Of a DNA stretch of 64,000 bases, positions 1 to 11,798 are shown one piece after another. The notes below the pieces were generated by a model. That model made no database searches. It saw only the letters and a list, made by a program, of their open reading frames with translations, and was not told where the DNA came from. The stretch is from contig CM069457.1 in assembly GCA_035610835.1 (NCBI GenBank), positions 42,263,319 to 42,327,318 of the forward strand, given 5' to 3'. The translations under genes were made by a program, and so were the position numbers. Position 1 is the stretch's first letter. Each line of letters begins with the position of its first letter. The DNA is from Ophiura sarsii (Eukaryota > Echinodermata > Ophiuroidea > Amphilepidida > Ophiuridae).

Positions 1-470
1 TGGTATTGTTGTATTGGTAATGAAATATTAAAACCACCCATTCGATCAGTATGCATGCAGTGTAAGTAACTGTCAACACTTTATTACACTTGATGACCGA
101 ATATTCATGAAATAATCATCCGCACCCAGGAGCTGCATACCGGTAATATACCACTAATGCACCTGCCTATCACGATCGAATGAAATGATTCACGTGTTCA
201 CAATGTTCTAATGTCAATTTTGGCTCATCTTTCGAAGTGCACTTTGCTAATGCTGCAGTACATAAAAGTTACTTTATTCCGAGTTCCAGTAACCGAATTT
301 CAAACGAATTACAAATTGGAAACACATAGTCAAGTTGAAAATGTGTCGTTTCTCCTTTATCAATGTGCAGCACATTATACCACGTCCCTTGAGAAATTAA
401 GGGGATAATGTGTGATCTTTTTGGCAACATTAATGTAACCTACATTCACTATATGATATACAGATGCGAC

Positions 471-972
471 TATAGCTTGATCAGTTCCAAATTGGCGAAG
501 CCTCATTACATCAGCGAATGAATACAGAAGGACGTGTGTGGAAATGAAGGCATCTAGCGCACTGTGCATCATACGCATGACGCGTGCGTGCAGCCAAAAC
601 CGCGTGCGTCTGGCCATAATCACGCGGGTACGCTTGGACTACTTTCGCGCGAGGAGTGATAAAGACGGAACATTATGTTCCCATCCCTTAACACTTTTGG
701 ACTGGCGATTGTGACATTTCGCCGGTAATAAATCATCTAGGAATTTGTCAACTGCTGACTATCTGGTCCATTTTCAGGGTTGTGAAGGTTAGTTAATGCC
801 CTTGGGGCATAATTATGTCCTTTACAATATTTTAATTGGACCACATAGTGAGAAATAGACATATCCTTAGATGATTTATTACCGGCGAAATGTCAAATCA
901 CCGGTCCAAAAGTGTAAGGGACTGGGAACATAATGAATATATCTCGCCAATTTAGAAGCTGATCAAACTATA
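471..972. mobile_element. TIR element interrupted by a younger MITE
   Basis: The left end TATAGCTTGATCAGTTCC near 471 is the inverted counterpart of the right end near 955-972 (GCTGATCAAACTATA). Without the nested element at 676-930 it is about 245 bp. A related sequence at 27235-27402 shares the GC-rich interior (ATGAAGGC, TGCATCATA) and the right end. It has no protein-coding content and looks like a non-autonomous DNA transposon of unknown superfamily. Confidence 0.55.
676..930. mobile_element. Non-autonomous TIR element (MITE), TA target site
   Basis: Both ends begin TGTTCCCA and the inverted arms match over about 70 bp with few changes. The arms share TTTCGCCGGTAATAAATC. A TA dinucleotide lies immediately outside each end (674-675 and 931-932), as expected of a Tc1/mariner-like target duplication. 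It sits inside the element at 471-972. The paralogous site near 27.35 kb lacks it. Confidence 0.7.
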
Positions 973-1120
973 ATACTCCAAAAATCGAACAGGTCTGAAC
1001 ATGGAATATAAGATTCCATCTTAAACAAAAGTTTTGTAAATACTATTATGAATAAACAATAGATTAAATGGATATAAAAATGGATATTAAACCTAGTTCA
1101 AAGTATCGGTAGACCTTATA

Positions 1121-1440
1121 CACCTATCAGTTGTAAGACGCACTATACGACCCCCGGGAGAGGTGCGTCGTGGGTGCGTCGTTTACCAATAATTATTGAC
1201 GGAGTGTACGTCAGTGGCAGCCTTTGGTCCGTCAAAAAAATGACGGAGGGTGCGTAAAGGAACGTCACTTTACATGGGTGTGAATGGGCTGATAGTTGCC
1301 TGAGGGTGCGTATTTGGATGGCAATGGTCCGTCGTTTTTTTGACACAGGCTGCGTCATGGTACATGAGAAGTTGACGCATCTCGGTAAAGTGACGCACCA
1401 CTTCCGGGGGTCGTATAGTGCGTCTTACAACTGATAGGTG
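1121..1440. mobile_element. Foldback MITE with TA target site
   Basis: The two ends are near-perfect inverted repeats of about 38 bp starting CACCTATCAGTTGTAAG, flanked by TA on both sides. The interior is built from short GGGTGCGTC/GACGCACC motifs in both orientations. No coding frame belongs to it. The TA target suggests a Tc1/mariner-type source. Confidence 0.75.
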
Positions 1441-1542
1441 TATTATACTCGTATAGATTCATCAATGATGCATCATTGTTTTCATACACATCATTAACAC
1501 ATCTTGGAACGTGATGACAGACTATGTAATGTAAGCTGTGCT

Positions 1543-1884
1543 GCTGTATAAGAGCTGCCAGTGAATACCGTTCTTAATTTACATTCGTTATCCGGAAATG
1601 GAGTGATGACAACTGCTGCAAGTTCTGATAGAAACATTTAAGGTAACAGACAACATGTACTGTATAGGTACAGTGGGGTATTCAGTTTATTCCACAGTGG
1701 TCGTAAAACTACTGTGCTTTGTATTACATTTTAGTGTAATACAAAGCACAGTAGTTTTGCTGTATAAGAGCTGCCAGTGAATACCGTTCTTAATTTACAT
1801 TCGTTATCCGGAAATAGAGCGATAAAAACTGCTGCAAGTTCTTATAGAAACATTTAAGGTAACAGACAACATGTATAGGTACAG
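1543..1884. repeat. Direct repeat pair, about 130 bp each
   Basis: 1543-1673 and 1759-1884 are highly similar direct copies: both start GCTGTATAAGAGCTGCC and both contain CGTTATCCGGAAAT and GGTAACAGACAACATGTA. The spacer between them is almost entirely a perfect hairpin (1705-1758). No coding frame is shared by the copies. Confidence 0.8.
1705..1758. other. Perfect 24-bp-stem hairpin
   Basis: 1705-1728 and 1735-1758 are exact reverse complements separated by the 6-nt loop TTTTAG. The left arm starts AAAACTACTGTGC. It could be the scar of a tiny foldback element or an inverted duplication made when the flanking direct repeat arose. A small-RNA precursor is possible but unsupported. Confidence 0.8.
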
Positions 1885-2186
1885 CTCTTAAAAGAAAAGG
1901 AAAATAAAAACCTAGCTCTGCACTCAAGTTCAATTGCACCGAACAGACACAATAACATCAACGGAGATGTTGTCTTATTTCTGGGTTCTTTTGCTGGTCC
2001 TGCAAACAATTGTTTCAATGTTGATCACTGCAGCTCAAACCAAATACGTGTATTTCATAGACATCACTTTAAAAGAGGGATTCCCACTAATTTAAAAAAA
2101 AAATTGTACAAAGCTGCCTTACATCTTTTTACTTGAAGACTAAACAGAGTCAACTGAACAGATTCAACATGGACAACGACAACGAC

Positions 2187-2300
2187 AACGAATTTGAATT
2201 TCATAACAGAAATATCATGAGAAATACATTGAAATAAGTACAAACATGCCTTGTATTGATTGGTTCAGTAATCCTTGAGATAGACTTAGACAATTGGGAG
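2187..2300 (+). mobile_element. Partial copy of the TTAA-flanked repeat family
   Basis: It matches the middle of the family described at 31619-31858, with AAGTACAAACATGCC and GGTTCAGTAATCCTTGAGA. Both ends are missing, so this is a diverged or truncated copy. Confidence 0.6.
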
Positions 2301-2903
2301 TGCTAAGGCATAGCTAAAAGAGCAATATACAGGGCTTCAAGGTAGAAGGGATTTAGACACGGAACCTTTTACAATAACACAAAATTAATACTTTGCATCG
2401 CTCACCGTACCATATGCTCATGAGCTGGGTTTCGGTGTCTTATTTAAAAAGGCAGCCATTTCTTTTTGACTCAGTTCTATTTGTATGAGTTCGGCAATGA
2501 AGAAATCAGTCAAACGAGTCCATACTCAAGTATACTTAAGCCATATGAATAACATAATATGTTTATCACAAAGTACCTTCTGAAAAGAACACAGCATGCA
2601 GGTTGTTTTAATTTGTTTTGTTTTATTCACAATTTGTGTGCGTGAACATTAAAGGAAGGTGTTCCGATTGCTGGCCCGATTTGCAACTTTATGTTTCCTA
2701 TTATACATGAAGGGTCATCCTTGAAATAGTCGTATTCCAAAGTTTGAGTTGCAATGGTTCTAATTTTAGACGCAAAGTGTGATATGACATTTACCCAATG
2801 AGTAGTACACAAACTGGGCGAGTGGTTAACTACCTTTGGCAGCAATTCACTGTATTTCGCCTATAACGTCTCAATGGAACATATATCTTGCGCCAAATAG
2901 TAT

Positions 2904-3416
2904 ACAAAAATAATGAGAACATATGGGGTTTATTCTGATATAGGGCCAAAGAACGTCACTGATCTTGACTTTGCAGATGACATAGCGTTACTTTCTGACA
3001 CTAAGGAGCAGGCACAGAAGTTGCTGAAATATGTTGAGGAAGCAGCACTCAAAACTGGGCTCCACATGAATGCCAAGAAAACCAAATGCATGGTATTCCA
3101 CAAAGCTCAACATTAGTTGGAAAGATAAGGTACCAAACAAAGACCTGTATGGAAACTTACAAACGGTATCAGAAAACATCACAGATCGAAGGATTGCATG
3201 AGAAGAGAAAATGAGATTGTATCTGACCTGCTGCTATGGAGACCCAAACACGGACACACATCTGTCGGCCGCCCAGCCTTAACATACTTGGACAACTTCG
3301 CGAAAGACACAGGACTGAAGAATGATGAGGAGATGAAAGCATGCATGAGGGACAGAGTAGTTTGGCGAGCCATCACGAAGACCGTTCGAGAACGACATAA
3401 GTAGTAGTAGTAGTAA
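2904..3416 (+). pseudogene. Non-LTR retrotransposon reverse transcriptase, broken 3' part
   Basis: A frame at 2913-3116 carries the reverse transcriptase catalytic motif FADDIALLS followed by a palm-like stretch (TGLHMNAKKTKCM). A second frame at 3198-3404 encodes the usual LINE C-terminal signature: EIVSDLLLW, then GRPALTYLDN and DRVVWRA. Between them are in-frame stops (3114, 3126), and a frame change and small deletion near 3180-3198. The thumb and connection regions are gone and the upstream endonuclease is absent. The sequence ends in a short TAG repeat (about 3402-3416), like the microsatellite tails of LINEs. What is seen is a dead, 5'-truncated LINE. The clade (RTE, CR1 or relative) is not settled. 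Confidence 0.9.
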
Positions 3417-4593
3417 GTATTCTGATATCAAAATATGTTGATGGGCAAAAAACCCCAAAGACGCTAAGGTGGTCGCAACATCCCCCTTTATACTCATATC
3501 CAGACTGTGCTACTTCTTTTGTTCTTCTTCGGGAGGCATGCCCTTGAAAATATAAATTATTCCATTCAGGCGAACACATCACATTTGATATGTTACGTGG
3601 AAAAATACCACTTTTAGAGACGGTTAGCATTATACTTATATCTTACTGAATAAATCCACCGCGTCTATCGTATCATTATGATGGTTCTGTAAAGCATTTA
3701 TTGAAATATATTGATATTGCCTTTGATTAAGTGAAAGAATATCCCGAATGTAAAAGAGCTCCCGTGTGTTATTGCTAACGTTTGATAGCTCGTATTGAAT
3801 CAATACTATACGCCCTATGTTAACACATACCGGGTGCAATAAAACATAATTGCAAACGAAGAAATAAGGAGGAAATGCAAAACCGTGTTACTAATTATTT
3901 TGAAATTGTTTTAATGGTAGGTTCGTTCTCTGAGCAATAACATTACATGTGCTGCCTACGGTATGAAATCGATTAATTATAGAGGGCGCCATCACAGAAG
4001 CTACTCAGAATATGAAGGGGGGACAATTCGCTGTTCACTCCTTGTGCATCAATATACCGTACCCTGGCTATCAAGCACCAATGTTATCTGAGGATTCTCA
4101 TATCACAGCGAGTTAGTTACTGTGTTAATCAATTTTGGTCCTTAGGGTTTCTCCTACCACTGCGAGTCACGGTCTATAAACCATACCTACGTCACCGACA
4201 TGAATTCATCTGTTATGCGTTATGGGAACCCTTATTAGAAATCACTATCAGAATCGTGTCTGTTGTCTGAAACAATAGCATGTACGCTCGACTATAATAC
4301 ATTGATATTTGTGTAAGGCCGTGCAGCCCTGGAATAGCAGGTCCGTTTTTAAATCAATAAAATGACGAAGAGTTGGGATTTTTAATATAATGATGTAAGA
4401 GCAGTTTTATAACTTGTATAACAAACATAAACCGACCGTAAACTTGTCTATTGATAGATACCTTCCTTTTAAAGATACCTCCCATTATATGGCCCATGTG
4501 GGAGAAGGTCATATTATTTCATGAAAAGTTTTATTTTTGAATATTTGATACATCTTGTATCCAACCAAATACTCAAATTCCGGATAATAAAGA
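3417..4593. other. No feature recognised
   Basis: AT-rich single-copy-looking sequence. I see no gene, tandem repeat or clear inverted repeat; the short open frames have no recognisable protein character. Confidence 0.5.
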
Positions 4594-4601
4594 GTCACAG
4601 C

Positions 4602-5073
4602 CAGTGGCGTAACCAGCGGGGGGGCAGGGGGGGGGGGAGCCCCCCACTTGGAACCCTTGCCCCCCCGCCTGCCCCCCCCCCAAATGAAATCAAGTACGGC
4701 TGTAAATAAAATTTACAAACAAAGTACACACCAAATTCCCCCAATAATGACGTCGTGTCGGTTGAGATTGGCACTGTCAGTTCATTTGACGAAAGGAATC
4801 ATGGAATTATGATGGTCAAAAGTACACATATGAACATTTTTCGCGCGCTACGCGCGCATAAGTCTTCCCAAAATGAAATATTCTTTGGTACAAGCGTGTT
4901 TAGAGCCAAAATGTAGCTCAATCGTGCAAAAATAGCTGTAAAGTCGAAAATTTTCGAGCGCTACGCGCGCATCTCTTTACTCAAAAAAATCTTGGATTGT
5001 GTAAGGAGCCCCCCCATTTCAAGTCACTGCCCCTTCCTGCCCCCCCAAATGAAAAAGTCTAGTTACGCCACTG
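4602..5073. mobile_element. hAT-type non-autonomous element with 8-bp TSD
   Basis: The ends are inverted repeats, CAGTGGCGTAACCAG at the left and its near complement at the right (AGTTACGCCACTG). The same 8 bp, GTCACAGC, lies immediately outside both ends (4594-4601 and 5074-5081). CAG-type ends with an 8-bp duplication are typical of hAT elements. The subterminal regions are G- and C-runs. The interior has two copies of a CGCGCTACGCGCGCAT motif. No transposase is present. Confidence 0.85.
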
Positions 5074-5081
5074 GTCACAGC

Positions 5082-6675
5082 AGATCACAGGATCCCGCTG
5101 TGCACGTAATTGACATCTGGTTCTGACCGAAACCCACCATAGATGTACCATGGTTAGATCGCCACCGGTTCTTGGACAGGATCGAGTATGATCGTGGAGA
5201 GCTTAGGTATCTATGGGCCTGGAATACTCCCTCACATCAATCTGAGTACCCCTGAGGCTAAGCGCTCCTGTATTTAAGACAATATTGGCAAAAAATATAG
5301 TTACAAAAAAGATGATGGGGATAGGCAAAAATAGCCTAAATGACCAACATCCTCTATAATCGCTGCCTGGTTTTGAGGTTGGCATTACGATCGTGCGACT
5401 ATAGTACAATCATGCAAAGTTGTTTACTTGAAGCATGGTGGATATAGAAGGGCAGTATTAGGAATGGGAATACTCGACTCAATAGGAGAATGCGTACTTC
5501 AGTATGGGTAAAACCCGGGAAATACGAATAATGTGCAGTCGAGTGTGATTTGAGTTGTGTTGTTACTTTTAATATTGCAACCAGAGTGATAATGTATTCA
5601 GTAAAGATTTTCCTTATTCTTTATATTTGACTAAATAAAAAGGAATGAAAAGGATCACTTTTTGAAATGCCAAAACAGTGAGTAAACTGGGGGCATTTCC
5701 TCAAGCAAAGTAGTGAATACACTTTGTCAACGTAGAACATAATACATGCATGGGTAGTGTATAATTCCTAACAATAAATAGTACCCAACTTGCACTTTAT
5801 CAAACGGGGCATTTTCCCCGTTGGGCTTTCCTGATAAATTACCGGTAAATTCTGGTATTTGTTTTCATATCATGCCGATACCCTTCATAAAAGTGCTCAC
5901 AAATCTTTAAAATTATCCATGAAACCCGATAGTCTTGTCACATGAATACAGAATATGGAGTGTTGTCTTACGTGCCTGTTTCGTTTACGCATATTCTAAA
6001 GTTAAATATGCGTAATGGGATCTATCGGTGACATTTATTTATGCCTATAAACAAATCTCGAGATTTCGATGAGGGGATCGATGTGCGTCTTCACGTGATT
6101 ATTATCTTACGACCCGAACCCGATTATAGTATATTCTTTAAGGCAAAAACACTTAAGAGGTCCACAAATTTATTCCGGTGGCAACCTGACCTCGTTTTGA
6201 GAACTTAAAGTTGGACGGTGCTGCCATAAATAAACCGATGCAGATTTAAGGAGTTTAATGTATTTGTTCTTCAAAGAAAACATCATTATGCTCAGACCAG
6301 ACGACTTTCAAGATCACTATTGATGTTTGATTTTGGTTTTGTGTCAATTACGTCTAGTCTCGATGAGCTCAAAAGTGCATCTTGACTTTTTTAAAAAGTG
6401 ACAAAATAACACGATTTTAAATTTATTATTCAATCAGTGTACCATAGTGCACGTTCTTAATCGGACAACAAAACTCAGGTTCAAGCAGAAGAAAGTTTTC
6501 CGAGTTACACCATAGGCAATATTGTGAATACCATATGGATTTTTAAACGACTCTCCATCGTTTACCAACATGGATATTGTTATTATTACAATCAGCAACG
6601 TCGTCATTCCTCGGTGTGCATTAGCACCCACTATGAGGTTTACCCACTATGACACCCACATACATGACATAAATT
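5082..6675. other. No feature recognised
   Basis: AT-rich sequence without a recognisable gene or repeat. The open frames on either strand are short and do not resemble known families. Confidence 0.5.
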
Positions 6676-7000
6676 GCCCGCTTAGGAGCGCTATTAATTC
6701 GGTCTGGTAAACCTATTGTTATCAATTACTACGAGAGGATTGCCTGGTTGTAGGCCTATATTTAAATTCGGGGCGTGTATGAGCGATATTTGCTAACTGC
6801 ATGGGTGAGTTTCCATTATGTTGCAAATAACATCCACGCTAATGTGTTTAAACTACTCAATGGGCGTTGTAATACAGCCGGTTGGTTGCAAACGAGAATT
6901 ATGTCATATAGCAACCATGCAGCTTTGATGGAAGGCGAATATTTAAATTTGTTTTTTTGTCGGTTTTTAGGTAACCAATTTATAGCGCTGCTAAGCGGGC
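6676..7000. mobile_element. TIR element, copy 1 of a pair
   Basis: The ends GCCCGCTTAGGAGCGCTA and TAGCGCTGCTAAGCGGGC are imperfect inverted repeats. The whole unit recurs at 37952-38259 at high similarity (for example GGTCTGGTAAACCTATTG and CTACTCAATGGGCGTTG). Both copies also share the left flank CATGACATAAATT, so the true boundary could lie further left. No coding function is evident. Confidence 0.7.
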
Positions 7001-7032
7001 CTAATGTTAAGTGCTTAGTAAAACAGAACCTT

Positions 7033-7059
<27 letters not shown>
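7033..7059. repeat. Poly-C tract
   Basis: An uninterrupted run of 27 C. It makes the proline run of the open frame that crosses it, which is therefore not evidence of a gene. Confidence 0.9.
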
Positions 7060-7063
<4 letters not shown>

Positions 7064-7304
7064 GGGGAATATCGAGGGTTGGCCGTATGTTTGATTTGTT
7101 GCGTCAATTTCAATTACAAATCATGATGATCAAAAGACACTCGGTGGGCTGAAGACTTTCTTATAATCCATCCATGTTCGTAAATATTCATTAGATTTCC
7201 ACATAAAAACCAATGGTGTTTATTACACCGTATACACGTACGTTTATCAACTGTATCTACTATACGAGCAATGCAATTCTCTCCGGTCAATTTCAGATAC
7301 AAAT

Positions 7305-7380
7305 CGTCGCTGTTCTGACATACCGGCACATCACAACAGAATTAAGTAAAGTGATGTGCCGGTATGTCAGAACAGCGACG
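7305..7380. other. Perfect 30-bp-stem hairpin
   Basis: 7305-7334 and 7351-7380 are exact reverse complements around a 16-nt loop. The right arm starts GTGATGTGCCGGTATG. The immediate surroundings do not belong to a recognised element. It could be a very recent foldback or a small-RNA-like precursor. Confidence 0.85.
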
Positions 7381-7939
7381 AAATGTGTGATGTCAACCTA
7401 TTGCAAATGTCTGTGAAGTTAATGTACAGTAAGCATTCCATCATCATGGAATTTTAGGGTGCGTTTACGACGACGTGACCATCAACACTGCTAGTTTCGT
7501 TCAAGACATACGTCTTTGGTCATATTTGGCAGGGCAACGGGCATCAACCCATTAATGAAGGGGATATGACCAACGCATAAATCATTCAAATCATGAATCC
7601 AATGAACACCGTTATGCGTTGATTGAACCAAGGGAGATGCGGTAGTTCAAATACATTTACAAAATCAACAATTTTATGGTTAATCGTAAAAAGTGTACTT
7701 AAGGTCCCACTTTTTTTCTTCTTTTTTTTGGCCGAAAATATGTCGAATATTTTGTTCACAATTGTGTTTAAAAAATCCCAATGTTTGCAGATTTTGGTGA
7801 CATTTAAGGTAAAAAACGAAATTAAGCAAATATCGCCCGCCCGACCGACCGACCCTTCAGTTCCGTCCGCCCGTAAAACAGTGTGGTATGTTTTCGTCGC
7901 CTAATGAAATATGTATACGTGGATGACTTACACCATCCT

Positions 7940-9185
7940 CCGGTAAATTAATCACAGTTCGATCAAAACATTCAGCTGTCCCGGGGATGCCGTATATACA
8001 TGTATGTAGTAAGGTACGTATTAGCAATGTATTCCTATTGTATATTAAAGCACTCTGTGTGCCATTTAAACAGTATAACTTTGAAAAAAGGTCTTACAGA
8101 AGTTCACATTATGGCTTGATAATGCGTCACCAAACGTTAATCATGTGTCACCAGACGAATGCCTTTGGTCACAATTGACATGGCGTTAAAATACAATCAT
8201 GTCCTGCAGGGTAATGTCCACCTAGTATCCCATTCAAGTCAATCATTTAAAACTCTTCAGACCATTCCCGTGACAGATGATGTGATCCCACTTCTTATAA
8301 TTGATGGGACAATGCCGGGCATCCAATTATTTTTTTCCTCATGGAATTGTATGTATGATGCGTTGTCCAAGATTGACGGTAACTCAAATACGTAACTGTA
8401 AACATCCACAATGTGTTATGTAGAGAGTTATTTGGGATACTACTATCATTGAAAATCATTATACGCTTGCCCTAAAATATTGTTTTTAATAAAGTATACA
8501 ACATTTGGACCATCATTGTCATTATACTAGAAAGGCTTTCACGATTGGAATCCATTACAAGTATAAAAAAAAGGTTTCAAAAATTGAATTGCATTACCCT
8601 ATTTGGAATCACCATGATGATAAATGCATTGACATAAGTACAAAAAGGCTTAGCATTGATTCAGTAATCCTTGAGATAGACCTTGAAAGTTGGGAAAGGT
8701 TTCTGATCTGTTTATATATTGTAATTTGGTAAAGCCAATAGCCGCGTGAAAATTTTTAATTATCAAAGTGCGAACAATCAACTCATCCGACAGCGTACTC
8801 GCTTAAACATTTCTCCTGGTTGTAGAACATTGCTCCTTCCTCCCCTAGTTCATGGAATGTCCTTGACATTCGTATCCATCTTAAGGCTTCCGGTTAGTCG
8901 GCATAGCGATAATGAATTAATCACAACTCGATCAAAACATTCAGCTGTCCTTAGTCCTTTTAGGATGCCTTATACTATAGTAACCCTAGCAATGTATCAC
9001 CATTGTGCATTATGGGACTTTGTTTGCCATAACGGCATACCTGGAAAACAGTGTTACAAAAGTTCACATTAGGGCCCGATGATTCGTCACGAGCAGAATG
9101 CCTTTAGTCATACTTGACATGTCGTTAATACATTCGTGTCCTGCAGGGTAATGTCCACCTAGTATATCATTCACGTCAATCTCGG
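7940..9185 (+). repeat. Old tandem duplication, about 300 bp units
   Basis: About 7940-8250 and 8905-9185 are diverged direct copies. They share CGATCAAAACATTCAGCTGTCC, here split as CGATCAAAACATTC then AGCTGTCC. They also share AGAATGCCTTT-type sequence and GTCCTGCAGGGTAATG with TCCACCTAGTAT. The spacer contains a TTAA-family repeat (8570-8749). Indels between copies break any common reading frame. Confidence 0.7.
8570..8749 (+). mobile_element. TTAA-family repeat, 5'-truncated
   Basis: It matches the family from TTTGGAATCACCATGAT through TCAGTAATCCTTGAGATAG to the right end AATAGCCGCGTG. The left end with the CTGCAGACGAC motif is missing. Confidence 0.7.
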
Positions 9186-9472
9186 ACAACGCGTCTGCTC
9201 GTCCACTTTACCTTCATATGAAATACAAAGTAGACACTAAATAGTAATCGGATGCCCCGGCACTGTCCCATCAATTATAAGAAGTGGGGTTACACTGGGA
9301 GTCATGGGAAATGTTCCGAAGGGCATTCATCTGAAATCCAGATCGATATGTTGGGTTTTTCTTCTATACAGAACAATCCATTGCAATATGTTTTATTAAA
9401 GAAATAGTATTCTGTTGACGAATTCATTTAGAAAACTATAGCAGTGCCAACAACACGAAAACAAAGACATAT

Positions 9473-9848
9473 TCGGCCGAGTGCACCGATAGCGAGTAAC
9501 AGAGGAATAGCGCTACCTTGCTAGTAAGTAAGAGGTAAGTCATACTTTTGAGAGCGCCAAACCGGAGTAAGCTTCTAGGCGAGTAAACACCGATAATCTA
9601 CGCTAAATTTTATACCTGCCCAAAGCCAAGAGTAAGATGGAGCATAACGTTATGCTGCTGCAACTATCGATGCTAAATAAGTTTGCAAGGTGTTTGCTGA
9701 CATAGTTATGTCGATGAAATAGGTAAAACATTTGCTTGGATTAACTGAACACTCACGTCAAATCCATTATTTATCAAGCAATAATATACACACTTATATA
9801 GATGCATGTCAGTTACGTCAGTTACGCCAGTTTGGTGCACTCGGCCGA
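9473..9848. mobile_element. Possible TIR element
   Basis: TCGGCCGAGTGCACC at 9473-9487 is exactly reverse-complemented at 9834-9848. The enclosed 346 bp show no gene. No target duplication is obvious, so this could be an inverted repeat of another origin. Confidence 0.5.
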
Positions 9849-10493
9849 TTGAGTTACTTATATTTGTAATGTGTTTTTTGTTGTGGACTAGCTGATGTTT
9901 TTCTTTGTGTAATAAGCTGAAAGGATTCATCAAAAAAACATATAATTCCTTTCAATAAAAAACATGTAATGACTAGCTCTGGGTAGAAAACATATAATCA
10001 TTGTCTTAACGTTTCGTTTTCTCACAGCTTTAAACAAAATGTCTTCTTCCAATACCATTTAAATTCCACCCTGAAAATGAACTTGGACCAATGAAAGTGT
10101 GTCTATATTATTGAAATATTTGTAATGCTGACAGTTCGATTTTCAATGGTGGTATTTACATGTATTACGAATAGTGTTTGAATAAGTTTACGTCGGTGCC
10201 TATCGTATATAAGTTGTACGCACAAGTCACTTATACGTGATTTTACAGTGCATTTGTTTATATGTGGTTCTATTCGCAGATAGAAATCCCTTACTCTATA
10301 TTCATCTAGACCCAATGAATAATACATAGAAAAGTACAGAGACTCACACGTGGAAACAATTATTAGTGCGTGATTTTCAATTATCTAACTGATACAGCAC
10401 TTATTGAACTGTCAATTGTTTCATCAATCCCATACCCCTTGGTAATTGTAGATGGATTTATTATTGGGACGTCCTGCATGGCTTTTGCTTATT

Positions 10494-10569
10494 GAGGCCA
10501 AACCGGATCAAACAACGTGCGTTTGCTTAAGCAGTCATTGACCTATTTGGTCCAAATAATAAGGACCTG
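10494..10569 (+). repeat. Dispersed repeat, copy 1
   Basis: About 75 bp with GGATCAAAC, GCGTTTG and ATTTGGTCCA recur at 17494-17566. The segment ends in a GGTCC/GGACC inverted motif. It is presumably a fragment of an old mobile element. Confidence 0.55.
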
Positions 10570-10627
10570 GTACAGATTGTCGACTGTGGCTATGCCGTGT
10601 ACAAGCAGAGAAGATGTAAAGGTCTTC

Positions 10628-10870
10628 CCACAATGCAATGCATTAACGCCAGCCAACTGAATCTTCTTTCACACGATGCATTTGTCGAGCTCTTAAGTTT
10701 AAAACAAAAGAAGGAACACTGATAACTAATTTATTCATATTCATTGATGTAAACTAGAACCTAAGAGCTCAAACGATGAACGCGCTATAAAGTCCTGATT
10801 GTGTCTATTGGAACCGAGACAAATTGGAGACCAGAATAATGCCATTTTGCAAAAACGCAATGCATTGTGG
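10628..10870 (+). mobile_element. MITE with CCACAATGCA ends, copy 1
   Basis: The ends are CCACAATGCAATGCATT and the near inverse GCAATGCATTGTGG. A reverse-oriented copy of the whole unit is at 55373-55623. Both share GAGACAAATTGGAGACCAG and AATGAATA-rich interiors. No coding content. Confidence 0.7.
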
Positions 10871-11493
10871 TGGTGTATTTAAAATTTTCTTTGCCGTGTA
10901 AGTAAACTAGGCTCATTGGTTATCTGTACTCGAGAGATTAGTCATATGAGATTTCGAACATCAAGTGTAATGTGCATTACCACAGTCAAAGTTACAGATT
11001 TCGTTATATATATGTACTACACACTGAGCCATGATTGATACGGTAGATATCATCGTATCCCATGTAGTATATGACACGATGCGTTTGCAGGGGAGGAGGA
11101 GGGTCGTATGTACGTATCTGTCGCAGAACACATCCATACTAATGGGCATTCTTCGTCGAGATTGATCCAAATGTTAAAGGAGTGTCAATAACTAATATTA
11201 TAATAACATAAACATAACGCGAGCGTATGCTGCGTGAAACAAGAGATAATTCCAAAGCGTAATGAAAAAGTATTCGAAAGCCCATGCTTGCAATTAAATC
11301 ATCCGCACATTTAAACATTGATCGAACTATTTTTAAAAGGACGAAAGCATGGAATATAAGGCAATTTACTTACGCTTAGAAATGTGAATTACAAAACCGA
11401 CGTCCTGCATTTAGTCGCCGAACATTAATATAAACAATTGCTGGACCGTTTTCAAGGACACCCGGTCCAAGGTAAATCTACCTTGTAATCTTA

Positions 11494-11795
11494 GGGCTCT
11501 TGCCCTTTTACAAGTAGAGGAAAGAGCGGGGAAAGCGCGATCCTTTCTTTTATATTGGTAAAATGAGTGACAAAGGATCGGTGATTAACACCTCACTGAA
11601 TGGGCGCTTTCCCCGCCCAGCTTTCTTCTACTTGTAAAAGAGCAAGAGCCCTTGAATGAGTACTTAAAGTACCCATTCAGTGAGGTTTTAATCACCGATC
11701 CTTTGTAACCCATTTTTACAATATAGAAAAAAAAGAATCGCGCTTTCCCTGCCCGTTCCTCGAGCTTTCCACTACTTGTGTTTGGGCAAGAGCCC
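11494..11795. mobile_element. PIF/Harbinger-like MITE, GGGCTCTTGCCC ends, copy 1
   Basis: The ends GGGCTCTTGCCC and GGGCAAGAGCCC are inverted repeats, with TTA immediately outside each (11491-11493 and 11796-11798). A TTA/TAA 3-bp duplication with GG-starting ends is the PIF/Harbinger pattern. The arms are long and contain AAAGGATCGGTGATTA. An extra internal copy of the end sequence (about 11625-11653) suggests an internal duplication or self-insertion. Confidence 0.8.
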
Positions 11796-11798
11796 TTA

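Noticed and set aside
2913..3404. An active reverse transcriptase
   Set aside because: Stops, a frame change and missing domains show that it is a dead fragment.
6775..7152. 125-codon open frame with a proline run
   Set aside because: It runs through a MITE and a 27-bp C tract; the copy of the MITE at 38 kb does not keep the frame.
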